A stretch of 64,000 nt of DNA from NCBI GenBank assembly GCA_947499545.1, contig CANMOZ010000007.1:62001-126000 (forward strand), written 5' to 3'. Both the position numbers and the translations under genes were made by a program. This document shows positions 19,001 to 26,000 of this stretch, in pieces; position 1 is the first letter of the stretch; each line of letters starts with the position of its first letter. A model generated the notes under the pieces. The model had not been told where the DNA came from, did not search any database, and saw nothing but the letters and a program-made list of their open reading frames with translations. Source of the DNA: an uncultured Saccharospirillaceae bacterium. Its GTDB lineage: Bacteria > Pseudomonadota > Gammaproteobacteria > Pseudomonadales > Oceanobacteraceae.

Positions 19001-19696
19001 GCCATAACCGGAGGAAGCTTTTTCTTTGGTTTCTTGGAGCTGAATTGATGCTATAGCTTCCTGCAAGATAGGATCTCGGTATAACCGATGGATGATTCGG
19101 TAGCTTGAACCTAAATGAACACTTTGGTTAAATTCATAGATCCATTCAAAATCCTTTAAAGCTTCCATGTTTTGAATGTTTGCAGCAATATCAATGGCGT
19201 TCGTCAGTGATGGAACGGCGGTTAAAGATCCTGTCGCCCCTATTTGCCAGGGTTGGTCAGGTGCAATACGAAAAAGCGCTTCAAACCCATGGGCCTTGGT
19301 ATCGCTTACACTTGACTGAATAGTAATGGCGAGGCGATTACCCTGTTCAATTTTTGCAGGAGCCGCAAAGTTCAGCTGTTTTATTTCAAGTGCTTCACCT
19401 TCTGCCAGTTGCCCAATACCCAGTTCCAGTGCCAAGCTCGCGAAAGTGACACCCAATAATATGGGATCTTGGCCCAGTTGATGATCCTGTAAAAAGGGAT
19501 CGGAAAAGTCGTACTCTCGAAGTGGCCTTAATTGATCAGAAGGGGTCGGCAGTTGCAGTCCTCGAGTCTTAGGCTGCTGACTTCGATACCAAGCTCGTAT
19601 GCGTTCAAGTTCGAGTGTCGCATCCGCTACGCTGATGGTTTTTTTCTGGATTTTATCGTAAAGCGCTTGAATTTGACTGTCCACTGTACGTTCCAT
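7028..19696 (-). CDS. rhiE: Trans-AT PKS-4 (RhiE-like): EI-ACP, KS-KR-ACP, KS-DH-KR-ACP, KS-B-ACP
   Basis: 4222 aa from ATG 19696 to TAA 7028. I prefer this ATG over an in-frame GTG at 19711 because GGTGAGG (19706-19712) is spaced 9 nt from the ATG and would overlap the GTG. The N-terminus is an amphipathic helical docking segment (residues 1-35). It is followed by a double-hotdog domain (about 60-320) with His72 but no catalytic Asp, and an ACP (Ser381). Then come KS (Cys650, His785), KR (Tyr1434), ACP (Ser1598); KS (Cys1849, His1984), DH (His2334, Asp2510), KR (Tyr2943), ACP (Ser3106); and KS (Cys3374, His3510), a degenerate double-hotdog domain (about 3813-4106), ACP (Ser4183). The protein stops right after the last ACP. 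The first half-module completes the KS0 ending PKS-3. The last module has the KS-B-ACP layout of the rhizoxin branching synthase. Protein family is certain; rhiE identity is inferred from module order and its place after the P450. Confidence 0.92.
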   Translation of the reverse strand: MERTVDSQIQALYDKIQKKTISVADATLELERIRAWYRSQQPKTRGLQLPTPSDQLRPLREYDFSDPFLQDHQLGQDPILLGVTFASLALELGIGQLAEGEALEIKQLNFAAPAKIEQGNRLAITIQSSVSDTKAHGFEALFRIAPDQPWQIGATGSLTAVPSLTNAIDIAANIQNMEALKDFEWIYEFNQSVHLGSSYRIIHRLYRDPILQEAIASIQLQETKEKASSGYGLSPLLINSAFLTLIPLLDRNALSDAYIPFGIKRLVLHTAMVGNRCWVKVKIQKQSSELILFDAQLLDEKGTFIAEFQGCSLKRIRENTSIVDSSQSEKLKQENMNFSSQSINGVEAVESYLFSQLNQLGASHLTRKQRKRNLMDLGLESLQLVNLAKSIEHALSIELDPTLFFEYPSVAELSEYLWQHHRSALESLVVRVAHSSIDSEQASSTVQKPLGNKDSAKEPTQRLVDQHSKTQRPISNVSTNHEDIAIIGMKGQFGEAKDLEQYWANILEDRECIKEIPKDHWDVDPWYSSDPEAHDKTYSKWGSFLQGIEYFDADFFRMSRREAQWMDPQVRLLLQSVYATAEDACVAKSIRSTNTGVFIGSCFNEYFDKMTEMELAMDPYMATGMGSIAANRISFWFDFKGPSLMFNTACSSSLVALHAACVSLRYGECDMAFVGGSNLLLSSWHYRYFSAISALSPTGRCHTFDTKADGYVPGECVATLLLKPLSKALADGDPIQGVIKGAAALHGGYTPSLTAPSVAGEENVILQAWQNAGIDPRSLSYIEAHGTGTKLGDPIEVNALKRAFGRFTQDQYFCHLGSAKANIGHVEGAAGIAGVLKVLQQMHHQTIPPLGHFEEQNPHIDLNSSPFVLDTEPSQWASEHKPRMAGVSSFGFSGTNAHAVLEEFIDEREFQIHQGQWVLIPVSAKNEERLQAQIDQLIHFISVAQPDLVSLAYSLQIGREAMATRAIFKVNSLDVLLEQLQAWKANSSETSLIETKLSVDQAMEAQDLSSLAAHWLAMAEAEEDLDWGLLYQADKPLPARISLPSYAFAAQRYWLDELQPESQAITTLNTYTEHWLPVEDLPTNDSVQHLVCLVQNKGLRKSLTKKLRIQYPNTALYFVGDSALEPSNSSQQSWIACFNELSKKINGRCHLLYGWPAEQVKWASDPSPILDIIKAIQGSSLTVERLLLAGIAHSPLDRCYLESWIGFERSLPAIEKNFDVQVAIQTDSKKTLTAWLPELVQQLGDAQAKSRLYDQGKIFQLQIESVNVTEQSQTFSLETFETVFITGGTGALGMMLATELSQRARHSKSTQVNLVLNGRSVLTPEQQDAIGALRHSHCHVHYLQADCTDAKAMNRGLADILPHSGPIKTLIHAAGVMPNSTLYESTFSDFKRVLETKIASTITLEKILSKQSLKYVCYYASSSAILGDMGAASYSIANRFQQAFSRHVQSQSGARVVAIQWPLWKEGGMQVGEKATTDFYLASTGQRLLESQEGIQMLEKILASDLDQVLVLAGERQRLGVLLNNIYLPKSNSEPSHSQIDPIATDRKAISGNRPELKGLSLPQKLMWDLKDLASKPLNAKRQSLSEESNLADFGFDSLSLAEFARLLNKAFHLSLSPEVFFGQSTLAKLSNYLLTKFPDAVQACYPENPNAIGNPQPAVTPTLNSVSKQHSAAGISGLGLSASQEPIAIIGMSGRFPGARNVDELWTLLSEGKDAVTEIPADRFDWHQYDGDHRQDPTKTPCHWMGAIPGIAEFDPLFFEMAPKEAKYLDPRQRLLLQEAWNALEHAGVGPQQIASKKIGMFVGVEEGDFQRIVGEESLTSNHNGILASRLAYFLNLTGPTMAINTACSSALVALHQAQLSLRNQECDLAIVAGVNLIFSPDAFVGMTHAGMLSTDGKCFTFDQRANGMVPGEAVCAVVLKPLAMAEADADVIHATIRGSGVNYDGKTNGITAPSGVSQAQLLQEVYARADVSTRDIDYIVTHGTGTQLGDPVEIHALNEVFQNDPVGHCALTSTKTNVGHTFAASGLVSLISLVEALKHKTIPASLHCEFPSEHVDWQMSPFYVNTQNTPWPDNETGQSSERLGAVSAFGMSGTNAHVVLQSYAQTPPTSDFIKPCYLIALSARASDQLSDKVQDLLNHLRANTYSQEALASISYSLLEGRHHFRHRLAIVASDLEELEYSLDCFLQGEARPNLLQAEVERGFKPQTTLTRYLGQMLEDSRKATEPEARELFLGLADLYRQGYEIQAWRLFADQSNGLVPHKVALPGYPFARETYWPDVSTAPIMLLGADAVPSKSKATIALHPLVHQNRSTFYQQHYFTEFTGAERLLQEHRIGDRFIFPATGYLSLAQAAVSMALESAIDNIQLENVVWLSPFYFDANSQSNHLNSTAPQGLHCVLEVMSEHRVRFDIFSELQGQQQMHAQGHALIGGALAPIEPLPMTHNKKTDWQPGSVTELYNTFEALGLQYGESFRAVKAFELSNDHARGWLTAQGLDDALAGVWLPPGLLDSAFHIAAAIDLKRSQNPEPKLPFALEKLRLIRPLEKALQEGDIQVLAVQKSEHNSVKVDVQLLDNSGQLLATVTGYSCRSLSVASQDMITDNAKAEPVDISNVGAWVRTPSWQAHNGNDISIPNDAAVMTLLVNFPKTTAEHIKKRLKGSTQLISLAQDSSHAQAFIQAVKTLFKRLKQRMQTGPKSGYVQVFVAGSQQDQRLLALEGLLNTLHIEQPALNVGLVSMDEDMALPRLVDTVVRLNALHNVQPLKVMASGNIYERHWQEQPFTQDRVEVVEFIWREEGVYAITGGANGLGFLFAQHIAQRSPHARIYLAGRTALDSAIQTKLERLESLGAQAFYQSLDVSDSAQVQHWIDDIYHQQKSLNGVIHSAGLIQDSLMVKKTSSEFERVLIPKILGIEALDHAIGTRPLDFLLCCSSQAAMGNLGQADYATANAYMDAYMTARQQWVIEGKRKGRSISVNWPMWQDGGMQLPPAILDSMQTTLGMVPLPSEQGLALLDQLLKQPAIVQAWVQYGELDKLQAIERSQTEDRNSAGQTVTPIQPAFENPAVAVDPSALKSRITAYITEVIAKVTQVNAQQIHPEEKFEAYGFDSIMAVGATTEFEKRLGPLPKTLLFEHVNIAGMAEHFAKEYADAFMAPEVKAENAAITHSNQSQNKPLSKSLASKKSRVLTNSKLPQTEVIADEDLGQQIAVIGIGGYYPEADNIEAFWDNLVNGKNCMSDFPAERWDHSKIYYKDRSVLGKTTCKNGSFVQDVDKFDYSYFKMPKVFADYASPEVRLFLQAAVHTFEDAGYSKESMLSQFGGDVAVLMGTMANDYHYFGFESSLSKGSMVSGSGMATIPMMVSYFYGFTGPSMFIDTMCSSSSSCIHMAYQMLRNGETQMVLAGATNLMYHPYTTVSTSQGNFTSITATAVNSYGVGADGTVVGEGIGAVLLKPLDKALADRDQIYGVIKGSAITNAGERNGFNVPTPDLQALAIQKATAQAKVDPSTLSYIEGHGSGTKLGDPIELLGLTKAFGDSSKEKQYCYLGSVKSNIGHLLAASGVAGLTKVLLQLKHRKIVPSIHSETLNPDIDFANTPFKVSQTLTEWVAPQRMEKGVLTRLPRRAGITSIAAGGMNSHIVVEEFSGYEQPEGQIDPDNLVFVFSVHKLAQFKDNLEAMQQWLLTNQPNLNQLAYCLQVGKNSLRNRLVIRCKTQTALLAAIKACLQGRYDNGDEYQLYYRFPENASEQLGNFEASQNAIDAKLNDWLQGRSQVNWAELYSQKPVRMSLPNYRFEKSRCWYAELGEESNILHPVMPLQRIHPLVAENCSTTAPFATFKTPWIEQFLLDYCYRQSAKLRFSPLNFAEVAVALSQHLHSDKVNQYQISCAFEHHIQDWSKISELEYRVYDVDADQIEVEFDVKRVDDQITPLGFAVLNPMRADQFSQTIERAQTKALLQSIVPTDAQRISAEEVQQRFEKMAFNFSPYSEAIGDLLITSDGLRLDSPIPTLSQNQDTKHLQLPPYIANTIDKAIALLLFELSDQIPEQTVIQNIEQLCIYGTFKNSISVVLTDVQLKDELSFSLWVSDSQGKLGVHADCIRLFLTESQRANIKRSHPLFGENVRSGKVRENAEPISIQRPTAQQPKVEENLEVDSRKDQVLAFIRQELIQKLGFSESELKGTSQIQDLGLDSIMVVKLTDSINKKFGTKLMPDTFYENQALAELVAKVDMA
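7031..10095 (-). other. PKS-4 module 3: KS, degenerate double-hotdog (B-like), ACP: candidate chain-branching module
   Basis: KS (about 10095-8790) is the most divergent complete condensing KS here. Its Cys lies in DTMCSSSSS (TGT at 9575-9577), the first His in EGHGSGT (CAT at 9167-9169), and the second His in NIGH, so the triad is intact. The next domain begins IHPLVAEN like a DH, but no His occupies the first motif (region LLDYCYRQSA). The second motif reads LPPYIANTID, without the catalytic Asp. There is no KR. The ACP (GLDSI, Ser at 7148-7150) ends the protein. KS-X-ACP with a catalytically blank double hotdog matches the KS-B-ACP module of RhiE, where malonyl adds to the beta carbon of an enoyl chain. 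The alternative is an ordinary module with a dead DH, which would give a beta-keto unit. Confidence 0.7.
10250..14650 (-). other. PKS-4 module 2: KS-DH-KR-ACP (enoyl unit)
   Basis: KS (about 14650-13390) has NTACSSAL, THGTGT and TNVGHTFA. DH (about 12800-11910) has His at 12695-12697 in the pattern HxxxDxxxxP and Asp in LLDSAFH (12167-12169). KR has GGANGLG near 11290, Tyr in QADYATAN (10868-10870), and the stereo-motif Asp (GLIQD). ACP has GFDSI with Ser at 10379-10381. Together with module 1 it would deliver a 5-hydroxy-2-enoyl thioester, the substrate a branching module needs. Confidence 0.87.
14770..18260 (-). other. PKS-4 module 1: KS-KR-ACP (hydroxyl unit)
   Basis: KS (about 18260-17000) has NTACSSSL, EAHGTGT and ANIGHVEG, so it should condense. 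There is no DH. KR has GGTGALG near 15830 and Tyr in ASYSIAN (15395-15397). The stereo-motif region reads GVMPN, lacking the B-type Asp, which predicts an A-type (L) hydroxyl. ACP has GFDSL with Ser at 14903-14905. The product is a CH(OH)-CH2 unit, equivalent to the C7 oxygen of rhizoxin that closes the delta-lactone. Confidence 0.87.
18430..19520 (-). other. PKS-4 N-terminal half-module: enoyl-isomerase-like domain and ACP
   Basis: The domain starts like a DH (DHQLGQDPIL) with His at 19481-19483, but the motif Pro is Leu. The second DH motif, normally LLDAALQ, reads LINSAFL: Asp is Asn and Gln is Leu. His kept with Asp replaced by Asn is the known signature of trans-AT enoyl-isomerase (EI) domains, which move a double bond from alpha,beta to beta,gamma using His alone. 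The following ACP has the serine (18554-18556) in an unusual GLES context instead of G-x-D-S. With the KS0 at the end of PKS-3 this forms a split KS0 | EI-ACP shift module. EI activity is inferred. Confidence 0.75.
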
Positions 19697-19705
19697 CCTT
19701 AAACA

Positions 19706-19712
19706 CCTCACC
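19706..19712 (-). promoter_or_regulatory. RBS deciding the PKS-4 start
   Basis: On the coding strand this reads GGTGAGG and ends 9 nt before ATG 19696. It argues against the in-frame GTG at 19711, which it overlaps. A second AAGG (19697-19700) directly touches the ATG. Confidence 0.6.
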
Positions 19713-19726
19713 CCGAATTAACGGGG
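19711..19726 (-). promoter_or_regulatory. Short perfect hairpin next to the PKS-4 RBS
   Basis: The coding-strand RNA would read CCCCG, a six-base loop, then CGGGG: a 5-bp all-paired stem ending at the GGTGAGG ribosome site and partly sharing its first Gs. It could modulate PKS-4 translation or be chance. Function is inferred only. Confidence 0.4.
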
Positions 19727-19729
19727 TAC

Positions 19730-19755
19730 AAAAAGCGATCAAAAAACCCATCGCT
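19730..19755 (-). terminator. Weak intrinsic-terminator-like hairpin after the P450 gene
   Basis: On the coding strand, AGCGAT (19750-19755) pairs with ATCGCT (19734-19739) across a T-rich 10-nt loop, followed by a run of five T (19730-19734). It lies 34 nt after the P450 stop, inside the only sizeable intergenic gap (19697-19788, 92 nt). The 6-bp stem is short, so partial termination or attenuation within the operon is more likely than a full stop. I see no convincing -35/-10 promoter in the gap. Confidence 0.45.
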
Positions 19756-19788
19756 CACTGACAAATTGTAAAATGATCCAGCTTTTTC

Positions 19789-21210
19789 CTATCCTGAAAA
19801 ACTGAATATCGCTTTATTCGAAGGACGATAAAAAGGCAAAAATGAAGGCGGTGGCATTTTACCAACCAACCTTGGCTGCATGCCTTTTGATCCAAATATT
19901 TGAGCTAATTTCACAACAAATAAGGAACCTTCCAAAGTGGCCACGTGCCGCCCAAGACATACATGAGGCCCGCTGCCAAATTGGCAGCTTTCAATCGGAT
20001 TATGACCATGCGCCTCATCAAACCACCTATTCGGTTGCCATTCGTCAGGATGACTGTAGCGTTCAGGATTTCGGGAAACATGCAACAGACTCAGCCCCAC
20101 CATGATGCCCTGAGGAATACGATGACCCATCAGCTCAAACTCGGTTGATACTTTACGCATTTCAAAAGGAGCAGGCGGGTAGAGCCTCAGCGTTTCACGG
20201 AAAATGGCTTCGGCAATAGGCACCTGCTTATTCAATTCACTTTGAGTAACGGGCATGTTCTCCAATTGAGCAACTTGCTCACAGAGCAAATCCCAAATAT
20301 CTTTTCTACGCGACAACTCAAATACTGACCAAGCCATAACGGCTGCAGTTGTCTCAGATCCCGCAAACCCCAACCCTAAAATGTTGTGAATTAATTCGGT
20401 TTCGGAAAGCTCATTTCCTGATTCATCTTTACCGAAGGTCATGGCACCGACGAGACTGTCATGATCATTGGTTTCACGGACCTTGGTCACAATTTGACCC
20501 ACTTGACGTTCCAACCAGCCTCGTGCTTTCCGGCAACGCCATGCTGGAAAACCGGGAAAGTCAATTTTGAGGGGAATCATTCCAAGAAAAAATTCTTCAT
20601 AATAGTGCCGCCATACAGACAGGTCTTGCCCCTCAATTCCCAAAATTCTAAACACCGCATCCAATGCAATTTCTTTGGTTTTTGGAAAAATAGGGACCTT
20701 GCCAGTGTGATGCCATGCTTCGAGGTGCTGCTCTAAAGTCGTTGATATCGCTTCTCCGACTTTTGCTTGAGTAAGCCCCTTGGGAGTAAAAGCACCTGAT
20801 ATGGCTTTTCGAACATTACGATGATGCTGGCCATCAGTACCACTGATGGATTCGCCCGTCACTACCGGCATTTGCTCTTTAATGTAAGAGTTACTGGTGT
20901 GCTTGTTCAGCAGTATATCAATGCCAGCTTCATCCAATATTTGCAGGACCGGTAATTGACTACCATAGTAGGTCCAAAATATAGGGCCACATTTGGATTT
21001 TGCCGCATTCAATGCTTCAAGGGCATTGCGCCCTAGTAAGTGCACGTGCCCAACAAACGGCTTTTTTCCTGGCATGACAGGAAAGCCGTCTTTCATTTCT
21101 AAATAAGATAAGTCAACCGAAGGCGATTGAGCGATCCCTCTGGCCACTTTCCTTTCGTTATTTTCTTTTAATACCTGTTCAGTTTCAGGTGATAGTTTTG
21201 GTTGTTCCAT
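19789..21210 (-). CDS. rhiH: Cytochrome P450 tailoring monooxygenase (RhiH-like)
   Basis: 473 aa from ATG 21210 to TAG 19789. AAGGGAG (21219-21225) overlaps the PKS-3 stop codon and lies 8 nt before this ATG. An in-frame TTG at 21228 has no such site. P450 hallmarks are all present: I-helix GFAGSETTA (Glu286), FRETLR (Glu339 and Arg342 of ExxR), and the heme loop FGSGPHVCLG with ligand Cys418. A proline hinge (PVMPGKKPF, near residue 45) lies ahead of the fold, but there is no hydrophobic anchor, so it should be soluble and use separate redox partners, none of which are encoded here. It sits inside the operon between the third PKS and the branching PKS, as rhiH does between rhiD and rhiE. The likely role is post-PKS oxidation, probably epoxidation of the shifted C11=C12 olefin. 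P450 is certain; the substrate is inferred. Confidence 0.93.
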   Translation of the reverse strand: MEQPKLSPETEQVLKENNERKVARGIAQSPSVDLSYLEMKDGFPVMPGKKPFVGHVHLLGRNALEALNAAKSKCGPIFWTYYGSQLPVLQILDEAGIDILLNKHTSNSYIKEQMPVVTGESISGTDGQHHRNVRKAISGAFTPKGLTQAKVGEAISTTLEQHLEAWHHTGKVPIFPKTKEIALDAVFRILGIEGQDLSVWRHYYEEFFLGMIPLKIDFPGFPAWRCRKARGWLERQVGQIVTKVRETNDHDSLVGAMTFGKDESGNELSETELIHNILGLGFAGSETTAAVMAWSVFELSRRKDIWDLLCEQVAQLENMPVTQSELNKQVPIAEAIFRETLRLYPPAPFEMRKVSTEFELMGHRIPQGIMVGLSLLHVSRNPERYSHPDEWQPNRWFDEAHGHNPIESCQFGSGPHVCLGRHVATLEGSLFVVKLAQIFGSKGMQPRLVGKMPPPSFLPFYRPSNKAIFSFSG

Positions 21211-21218
21211 TCGTGTGA

Positions 21219-21225
21219 CTCCCTT
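21219..21225 (-). promoter_or_regulatory. RBS deciding the P450 start, overlapping the PKS-3 stop
   Basis: The coding strand reads AAGGGAG and shares its first base with the PKS-3 TGA (21225-21227). It lies 8 nt before ATG 21210, so translation of the P450 is probably coupled to termination of PKS-3. Confidence 0.65.
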
Positions 21226-23060
21226 CAAGCACTGCTCTTAATTATTTTTTCGAAGGCTTTAGCATCCAGTTCTCCGTCTGCTATTTGATGGAATAAGGTT
21301 TCACTCCATTGCTCTGTTTTTTTCGAGTCAAAATGATCAAATTGATAGGGCGGTAAAGCATAAGGTACGGCTATATGATTATGTTTATGCGCTACTGGCC
21401 TTTTCCCCTGGCAGAAAGCTTGGGCTTGTTCAGTTAAGCTGCCTTCAGCGATCTCCACATCCAACTCTCCAACTCCCGTTACATCGGATATCCAGATATT
21501 TTTGGAATCAATATCAGAAGATTGGGTTGCAACATCGATCAGGTTTTCCAATTCAGAAACAGAGCCAGCAATAATCGCAGCACGGTGACCAAAATGCAGA
21601 TCCCGTTTGGATAACTGCTGTGCAAGTTCTGCCAGATCAACGTCGGCATGAGTGTTTAGTTGATTTTTTAAGTTTTTCAAATAAGCCAATAAACTGCTTC
21701 GAGAAGCTGCCGAGAAACAGAATAATTGCGAATCGCAATGATTCGATTGCACCGGTGGAGCTTCCTTAGCTGGGTACTCTTCAACGACCAGGCTGGCATA
21801 ACTGCCACCGGCACCAAAAGAATTAATGAGGCAACGTTTACGGGAAGCTTTTCCCTGATCATCCAAAGTCGTAGCCCAAGGCTCCAAGGTTTTTTGTAAA
21901 TAAAAGGCGCTCTTGTCTAAACGTAAGTGAGGGTTAATAGGGTCAGTATTAATACTGGGGACCAGCATGCGATGCTGCAATTGCAATATGACTTTAGTCA
22001 GCTGAGATATGCCTGACGCCGCTTCTAGATGACCAATATTGGATTTCACCGTGCTTAAAGCGCAGTGATGGGGATTTTGCTTCCCAAAAACTTTCTTCAA
22101 CGCTACCACTTCGATGGGATCGCCTAAAGCGGAACCATTCGCAGCGGCCTCCACGTAATGGATTTGCTCTGACGTCACACCGGCGCGAGCCAACGTATCG
22201 TTCATTAATTGCGCTTGCTGTTTCGGGTCAGGCGCGGAATACATTTGCTTGCCACCCCCATGCTTAACGCATGAACCTTTAATCACAGCATAGACATAAT
22301 CGCCATCAGCCAGTGCTTCAGTTAAAGGCTTCAACAAAACAGCGCCCGCCCCTTCACCGGGCAACATGCCATCACTCTTCCCAAAACCGCGACTCAGACG
22401 ATCACCGCTCAATAAATTCGCCAGCTTCAGGGTTTGGAATTTTGAAGGCTCTAGAATCAAGTTAACGCCGCCGGCTACCGCCATACTGCAATCCTGTTGC
22501 AATAAACTCTGGCAAGCTAAATGGATAGCCGTCATGGAGCTGGAACAGGCCGAGTTGATCGCCAGACTTGGGCCATTAAGATCAAAATAATGAGAAATTC
22601 GATTAGGAATTTGCCAATCCGTTACATTGGATTTAATAGCAGCATGTTCCACATTCGATTCAGACCAGGTAGATTGGTTATACATTGAACCGATAAAAAC
22701 GCCTACACCAGCGGTCTGGGTAGCTTGATATTCCGCCAGTCGCTGACGGCTGTAACCGGCATTCTCAAAGGTCAGCCAGGTCACTTCTAGCATTTGTTTT
22801 AACTCAGGCGACAAATTGGCCGCCTCATTTTCTTTAAGATCAAACAAGACGTGATCGAAGCCATCGACATCGTTTAAGAATCCGCCAAAAAAATCGTCAC
22901 TGGCCCAAGATTGATCATGTGTCAGCGCATCAGCCCAACGCTCTTTGGGTGCAGCCTGAATAGCGCTCTTGCCTTTAGATAATTGCTCCCAAAATTGCTC
23001 TAAAGTATCCGCTTGAGGGTAACGCCCAGCGACACCAATGATGGCTATGTCATCAGTATG
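21225..23060 (-). other. PKS-3 C-terminal KS0 and docking tail (half of split shift module)
   Basis: KS fold about 23060-21770 with acyl Cys in NSACSSSM (TGT at 22545-22547) and NIGHLEA. The EAHGTGT loop reads EAAANGS; GCT (Ala, 22143-22145) replaces the catalytic His. It should accept the chain without elongating. The tail ends with a helical segment containing IADGELDAKAF, which resembles the paired-helix docking elements at the N-termini of PKS-3 and PKS-4. It should hand the chain to the EI-ACP at the start of PKS-4. Confidence 0.83.
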
Positions 23061-26000
23061 ACATTGATGGTTCGACAATTTGTTTGAGCACTTATCCATT
23101 ACAGCATCCTGCCGCAGCCTTAACCGACTATTTTCTGCTCTCGGCATGTTAGGCGAAGGTTTCAGGTGAACAGCTTTCACCATTGAACGATTTGCAATGG
23201 ATGCTATTGTTTGGCTCGGGTTCAGAAAAACTGAGGGGGTAGTCGGCAAGTTGGCGTGTTTCGCACTTAAATCCTGCCTATTTTCCCCATTAGCCCTAAA
23301 GAATGTGCGCAAGCTCTCCTCATAATCCGCCATCAGGTGGTCAGCCAACTGCTCGATACTGTTGTGTTCAAACAGCAATGTTCTGGGTAACTCTCCCGCA
23401 CCTTTTTCTAGCATTTGAATGAGGTTAATTTGCAAAATGGAGTCAATACCATAGCGATCTAAGCTTTGGTGTGGATCCAATTGCTCAATAGGGATATTGA
23501 TCAAAGACGAGATACAATCCTGAACCCAGTGAAAAGTTTGTTGCTTGAGATCCTTCAAGTATTTGTCCGAATTAGAGCCTATCCTATCCTGACGGTTTAA
23601 TACTGTAGCCGGGGGTGATGAAGCTGCTTCGAGCTCGATACCAAAATAGGCTTTAAGAGATTCTGAATGTTCCTCGATTAAATAGTGCACTAATTGATCC
23701 ACCGTATTGTGTTCAAACAATAAGGTACGTGAAAGCTCTCCTGTTGCTTTTTCTAACAACTGAAGCAAATTAATCTGCACTATAGAATCAATACCAAAAC
23801 GGTCCAAGGGTGATTGAGTTGAAAGTTCTTCAGGTGCCATGTTCACCAAAGCGGCTATCGTGTCTACCACAAATGTTTGACATTGATCGAATAGCAATTG
23901 TGCAGAATTATTCTGCTTGCCTTCTAAAGACTCATGAACGGGTGCTGCTTTTTGAATGGATACTGGCTGCATGGGTGGCAGTTTAAGGGTAGCTCTCTTC
24001 ACCACTGTTTTGGCAGCCGAATTAATTAGCCCATCACTCGTAGCAACAATGATTTGTTGCCCCAACTCATGATATTGCTTCAATGGTAATGCCACTTGAT
24101 CATAACCGAGCAATCTCAAAAGCCTTTGCCAGCTTTCTGAAGACAGTGCAGGCGAACCTGGGATACGCCAATGTTCATCTTGATACAACCACCAACCTTC
24201 CAGTAACCCGAAAGAAAGATGAGTAAAAATAGATCGGTCACTGATTTCATTAATGACCAGCAAACCACCACGTTTTAATAAGGATTTTGTATTCTGTAAA
24301 GAGGTCCGAATATCAGGGGTGGCATGCAGAACATTGGTTGCCAATACAATGTCGTATTGGCCAAGTTCAAAACCTTGCTCTTCACAAGGCTTGGTAATAT
24401 CCAACAAGGCCGTTTTTAGATAAGGCGCTTCTGAAGAAAATTGAGTGTTTGCAAAATTTAAAAAGACTTGCGAAAGATCGGTATAGCAATATTCTTGAAT
24501 ATTGCTAGTATAAGGCTTTAGCTTTTCTATCAAGCCCGCTGAAGTACCGCCTGTCCCTGCACCGATTTCCAATATGCGTATTTTTGCTGATGACTCAGCT
24601 AAGAATTTCACGGCAGCGATAATCCGACTCTGTTGGGCCGCATTGAAATAGTCTGAAACAGGATTATTCTTATAGATGTTTTCAACCAACGTCATTGACC
24701 CTTTAGGGAATAAAACATCCGTTGCTGTTTCCTCACCTCTCAGTAAATTGGGTAATGCCTTTACACAGGCTTCCATCAAAGCTACTTGGGCAGCAATGCT
24801 AGTATCTTCACACCACTTCTGAGTGGATTGGCGCCAGCCTTTCCACAATTCCGATAATGGATCAATGGGTTGGACAATCTCACCCTGACCATCAATTAAT
24901 TTATATTCTTTTAATCGGTTTAAAGTTTCACCCAGCCAGCGACGATAATAAGAATTTTCATTGAAACACTTCCCAAAAGCAGGTGTTTCTAACACTCTTT
25001 GTTCGCTTAAAGGACTTTCAACTGCATCCAGCAGTTGTCGAGCAATTATTTGCAAGAGTTGCTGATAAAGAGTGTCAGTATCCTGATGATGCTGAGGCGC
25101 ATCACCAATATTAGCCTGGGTCAACGACCAAGGCTGATCATTCACTAAAGCCGTCCGAGACATAACACTTATCGTTTCGTCAGAATCGATACCCGCAATA
25201 GCCATCGGCTTTAACAGTTTTAAGACACCCAGTTGCGGCACATCGGCACTCATCAAAGCATCCAAGGCTTGCATGCCTTCAGCCGGTTCAATAGAACCAA
25301 TACCATTAATCGCCATTCGCGCTTGAATATTAGGATCAGCAACAACGCCCACGCTGCCCCAGTAACTCCAATTCACCACTTTTACTGTACAAGTCCAATG
25401 CTCCAATAACGCGTGTGCCAGTGCATCCGTATACACACAGCCGGCAGTATAATTACCCTGCCCCGCTGCTTTTGAAAAAGCATTCATCGAAGAAAAAAAT
25501 AAAAAGAGCTTTAATTCAGGATTAGCTTTTGGATTAAACACGCGAGCTAGATTTTGGCTGGTGAGTGTTTTAGCTTGCAAAGCTTCCAGAAACTCACTTT
25601 CTTTCATCTGCTCTAGGCGCACATCCTTCAGCACTAAACCTGCATGTACCACTCCCTGAACAGCACCACAATGTTCGAGTATCTGTTTCCTTACCTGCTG
25701 TAATTGCGATTCGTCCCGAGCATCTACTTGGAAATACTGAGGCAGCGGTGCATGGTATTGCTGGCAATATTTTTCTTGTGACGAAATTCGCTGCTGAATA
25801 TCTTCATCTAATGGACTACGTCCGAGCCAAACCACCTTAGCCTGGTAATGTTGAATTAAATGCTGGGTCAATACTTGCCCTAAACCCCCGGCGCCCCCAA
25901 GAACAAGATAAAGGCCTTCCTTTTCAAATCCCTGTACAGGCGCAGTGGATTCTTCATTAGGCCATTTAATAGGAACCAGCCTTTGACTGAACCACTCACC

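Noticed and set aside
19697-19711. GTG 19711 as start of PKS-4
   Set aside because: The ribosome site GGTGAGG overlaps the GTG and is correctly spaced for ATG 19696.
21211-21228. TTG 21228 (overlapping the PKS-3 stop) as start of the P450
   Set aside because: AAGGGAG lies downstream of that TTG and 8 nt before ATG 21210.
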